Part shown: positions 62,391-64,000 of the stretch, piece after piece
Layout: the number at the start of each line of letters is the position of its first letter
Position numbering within the stretch: the stretch's first letter is position 1
NCBI GenBank assembly: GCA_004144865.1
Contig: SEAY01000002.1
Coordinates: forward strand, 1 to 64,000
Source of the DNA: Comamonadaceae bacterium
GTDB taxonomy: Bacteria > Pseudomonadota > Gammaproteobacteria > Burkholderiales > Burkholderiaceae_C
DNA: 64,000 nucleotides
Direction of reading: 5' to 3'
Program-made: the position numbers and the translations under genes
Notes under the pieces: generated by a model
The model's input: the letters and a program-made list of their open reading frames with translations, nothing else
What the model was told of the DNA's origin: nothing
Databases searched by the model: none

Positions 62391-63767
62391 CTACGAACCG
62401 GCCACCTTCATCCGGCTGACCAGGATCGACCCGACGGTCTTCGCACCGTAGTTGTAGACGTCCGCCCCCACCGCCTCGATCCCCATCAGCATTTCGCGCA
62501 GGTTGCCTGCGATGGTGATCTCCTGCACCGGGAACGCGATCTCGCCGTTCTCGACCCAGAAGCCGCTCGCGCCGCGCGAGTAGTCGCCGGTCACGTAGTT
62601 CACGCCCTGTCCCATCAGCTCGATGACGAACAGGCCCGTGCCCAGCTTTCGCAGCATCTCCGGCAGGTCGTCGCCCGCCTGCGTGCGGCGGGACAGCAGC
62701 GACAGGTTGTGCGAGCCCCCGGCATTGCCGGTGGTCTTCATGCCCAGCTTGCGCGCGGAGTAGCTGCTCAGGAAATAGCCCTCGACGCGCCCGGCGTCAA
62801 CGACCTTGCGCGGGCTGGTGCGCACGCCTTCCTCGTCGAAGGGCGCGCTGCCCTTGCCGCGGCGCATGAACGGGTCTTCGACGATGTCCACGTGGTCCGG
62901 GAAGACCTGCTTGCCCAGCGAGTCGATCAGGAAGGTGCTCTTGCGGTACAGCGAGCCGCCGCTCGTGGCCTGCACGTAGGCGCCCAGCAGGCCCGCGGAA
63001 AGGGGCGACTCGAACAGCACCGGGCACTCGCGCGTGGGGATCTTGCGCGACTTCAGGCGCGCGAGCGCCCGCTCGGCGGCGTAGCGGCCCACGGCTTCCG
63101 GCGATGCGAGTTCCTGCGCGGAACGCATGGAGCTGTACCAGGCGTCGCGCTGCATGTCCTCGCCACGGCCCGCGATCGGCGCCACCGACACGGAATGCCG
63201 CGAGCTCGCATAGCCGCCGCGGAACCCGTGCGTGTGGGCGCTGAAGAAGTGGCTCTGCTGCGCGGAGACGCCCGCGCCTTCGCTGTTGGTGATGCGTCGG
63301 TCGGTGTCGAAGGCGGCGCGCTCGCAGCGCAGCGCGATTTCCGCGGCCTGCTCGCTGGTGACGTCCCAGGGATGGAACAGGTCCAGGTCGCGCTGCTCCT
63401 CGGGCCGCGCCACGTCGTCCGCCTCGGGCAGCCCGGCCACGGGATCCTGCGCGGTGAAGCGGGCGATGTCATACGCGGCCTGCACCGTGCGCTCGATCGC
63501 GGACCGGGAGAAATCCGAGGTGCTCGCGTTGCCGCGCTGGCTGCCCATGTACACCGTGATGCCCAGCGACTTGTCGCGGTTGCGCTCCACCGTCTCGAGT
63601 TCGCCCTTGCGCACCGAGACGCTCAGGCCGCAGCCCTCGGACGCTTCGGCGCCCGCATCGGTCGCTCCGAGCTTGCGGGCATGGCCCAGGGCGAAATCCA
63701 CCAGTTCTTCGAATTCGGCGCGGCTGTAGGCGAAGCCGGAGGCCGCCTGCGCGGGAGCTTTGTTCAT
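62391..63767 (-). CDS. pmbA: Metalloprotease PmbA/TldE
   Basis: The 458-residue member of the TldD/PmbA family (U62). It has the N-terminal domain (AEFEELVDFALGHARKLGAT), the SERRxNG-like segment and the C-terminal GASGFWVENGEIAFPVQEIT typical of the family. PmbA (TldE) pairs with TldD; the heterodimer degrades peptides and matures ribosomally made peptides, with the metal site in TldD. It is divergent from darP. Confidence 0.94.
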   Translation of the reverse strand: MNKAPAQAASGFAYSRAEFEELVDFALGHARKLGATDAGAEASEGCGLSVSVRKGELETVERNRDKSLGITVYMGSQRGNASTSDFSRSAIERTVQAAYDIARFTAQDPVAGLPEADDVARPEEQRDLDLFHPWDVTSEQAAEIALRCERAAFDTDRRITNSEGAGVSAQQSHFFSAHTHGFRGGYASSRHSVSVAPIAGRGEDMQRDAWYSSMRSAQELASPEAVGRYAAERALARLKSRKIPTRECPVLFESPLSAGLLGAYVQATSGGSLYRKSTFLIDSLGKQVFPDHVDIVEDPFMRRGKGSAPFDEEGVRTSPRKVVDAGRVEGYFLSSYSARKLGMKTTGNAGGSHNLSLLSRRTQAGDDLPEMLRKLGTGLFVIELMGQGVNYVTGDYSRGASGFWVENGEIAFPVQEITIAGNLREMLMGIEAVGADVYNYGAKTVGSILVSRMKVAGS

Positions 63768-63829
63768 GGCGGGCTATGATACTTGTGCAACACGGCGCAC
63801 CACGGTCGCGCACATCCTCCTTCCCCCGC

Positions 63830-64000
63830 ATGTCCCGCAAACCCAAAAAAGGCTACTTCGTCAAAGGCCACTTCGTGGCCGAAGGCAGCGAACTCGATCT
63901 CGAACTCCGGGCCGAACAGACCGGTGGCGAGCCGAGCCGCACCGAACTCAAGAAGGAAAGCACCGAGCTGCAGAAGTTGGGCGAGGCGCTGCTCACGCTG
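63830..64000 (+). CDS. darP: Ribosome-associated protein DarP/YjgA (3' truncated by the window)
   Basis: The first 57 residues are visible: MSRKPKKGYFVKGHFVAEGS, then an acidic stretch and SRTELKKESTELQKLGEAL, the signature of YjgA/DarP (DUF615). The family acts late in 50S subunit assembly. The gene runs off the right edge. The divergent pmbA-darP pair is conserved across Beta- and Gammaproteobacteria. Confidence 0.93.
   Translation, partial: MSRKPKKGYFVKGHFVAEGSELDLELRAEQTGGEPSRTELKKESTELQKLGEALLTL

Overview
The window is about 64 kb of GC-rich (roughly 68-70% by eye), densely coded DNA. I infer a member of the Burkholderiales, most like a Comamonadaceae genus such as Ramlibacter or Variovorax. 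The reasons are two orphan Bug-type (tripartite tricarboxylate) receptors, a complete 14-gene nuo operon followed by DUF2818, Nudix and DUF1178 genes, FlhDC-controlled flagella, the divergent pmbA/darP pair, and several families of short palindromic intergenic repeats. No transposase, integrase, phage gene or CRISPR array was seen, so this is ordinary chromosome.

Layout. 1-6950: small conserved or hypothetical genes (an Ala-Pro repeat protein cut by the left edge, cupin, Ser/Lys-repeat protein, GNAT, KTSC, DUF883-like), an aldehyde dehydrogenase and a Bug receptor. 6975-11104 (minus): LysR regulator, CaiB CoA-transferase, HMG-CoA-lyase-like enzyme and a second Bug receptor, which read as one operon for uptake and CoA-dependent cleavage of an organic acid. 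11175-13636: a hypothetical gene and an MsbA-like exporter. 13637-14210: a gene-free block of nested palindromes. 14211-35953 (minus): rpsO, pnp, quinone oxidoreductase, tpiA, secG, tRNA-Leu(GAG) and the whole nuo operon in order A to N, with an extra lipoprotein gene between nuoF and nuoG, then DUF2818, Nudix and DUF1178. 36156-40899: aminotransferase, periplasmic binding protein, Hsp20, methyltransferase and tsaD.

40966-55838 is the most interesting part: a complete assimilatory nitrate system. It has a NIT-ANTAR regulator (NasR type), an ABC nitrate importer, a second ANTAR protein fused to two NarX-like nitrate-sensing segments, a NarK-type transporter, nirBD, nasA, ybiB and the siroheme methyltransferase cobA. 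Both transcription units start with nearly identical sigma-54 promoters. The importer leader carries two hexaloop hairpins with identical AACGGC loops, which fits the ANTAR RNA motif, followed by a long stem and a U-rich tract. This is the layout expected of nitrate-controlled transcription antitermination. A perfect NtrC-type dyad lies upstream. The narK leader carries a related but different hairpin pair.

55965-59551: Cache-domain periplasmic protein, chemoreceptor, FliT-like protein and the flagellar master regulators in the order flhC-flhD, the reverse of the usual order. 59558-64000: a small secreted protein, a flavoprotein, rpsU with a structured promoter and leader, yqeY, pmbA and the start of darP.

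Gene calls rest on family motifs recognised in the translations. Regulatory calls rest on motif reading by eye and were not tested computationally.
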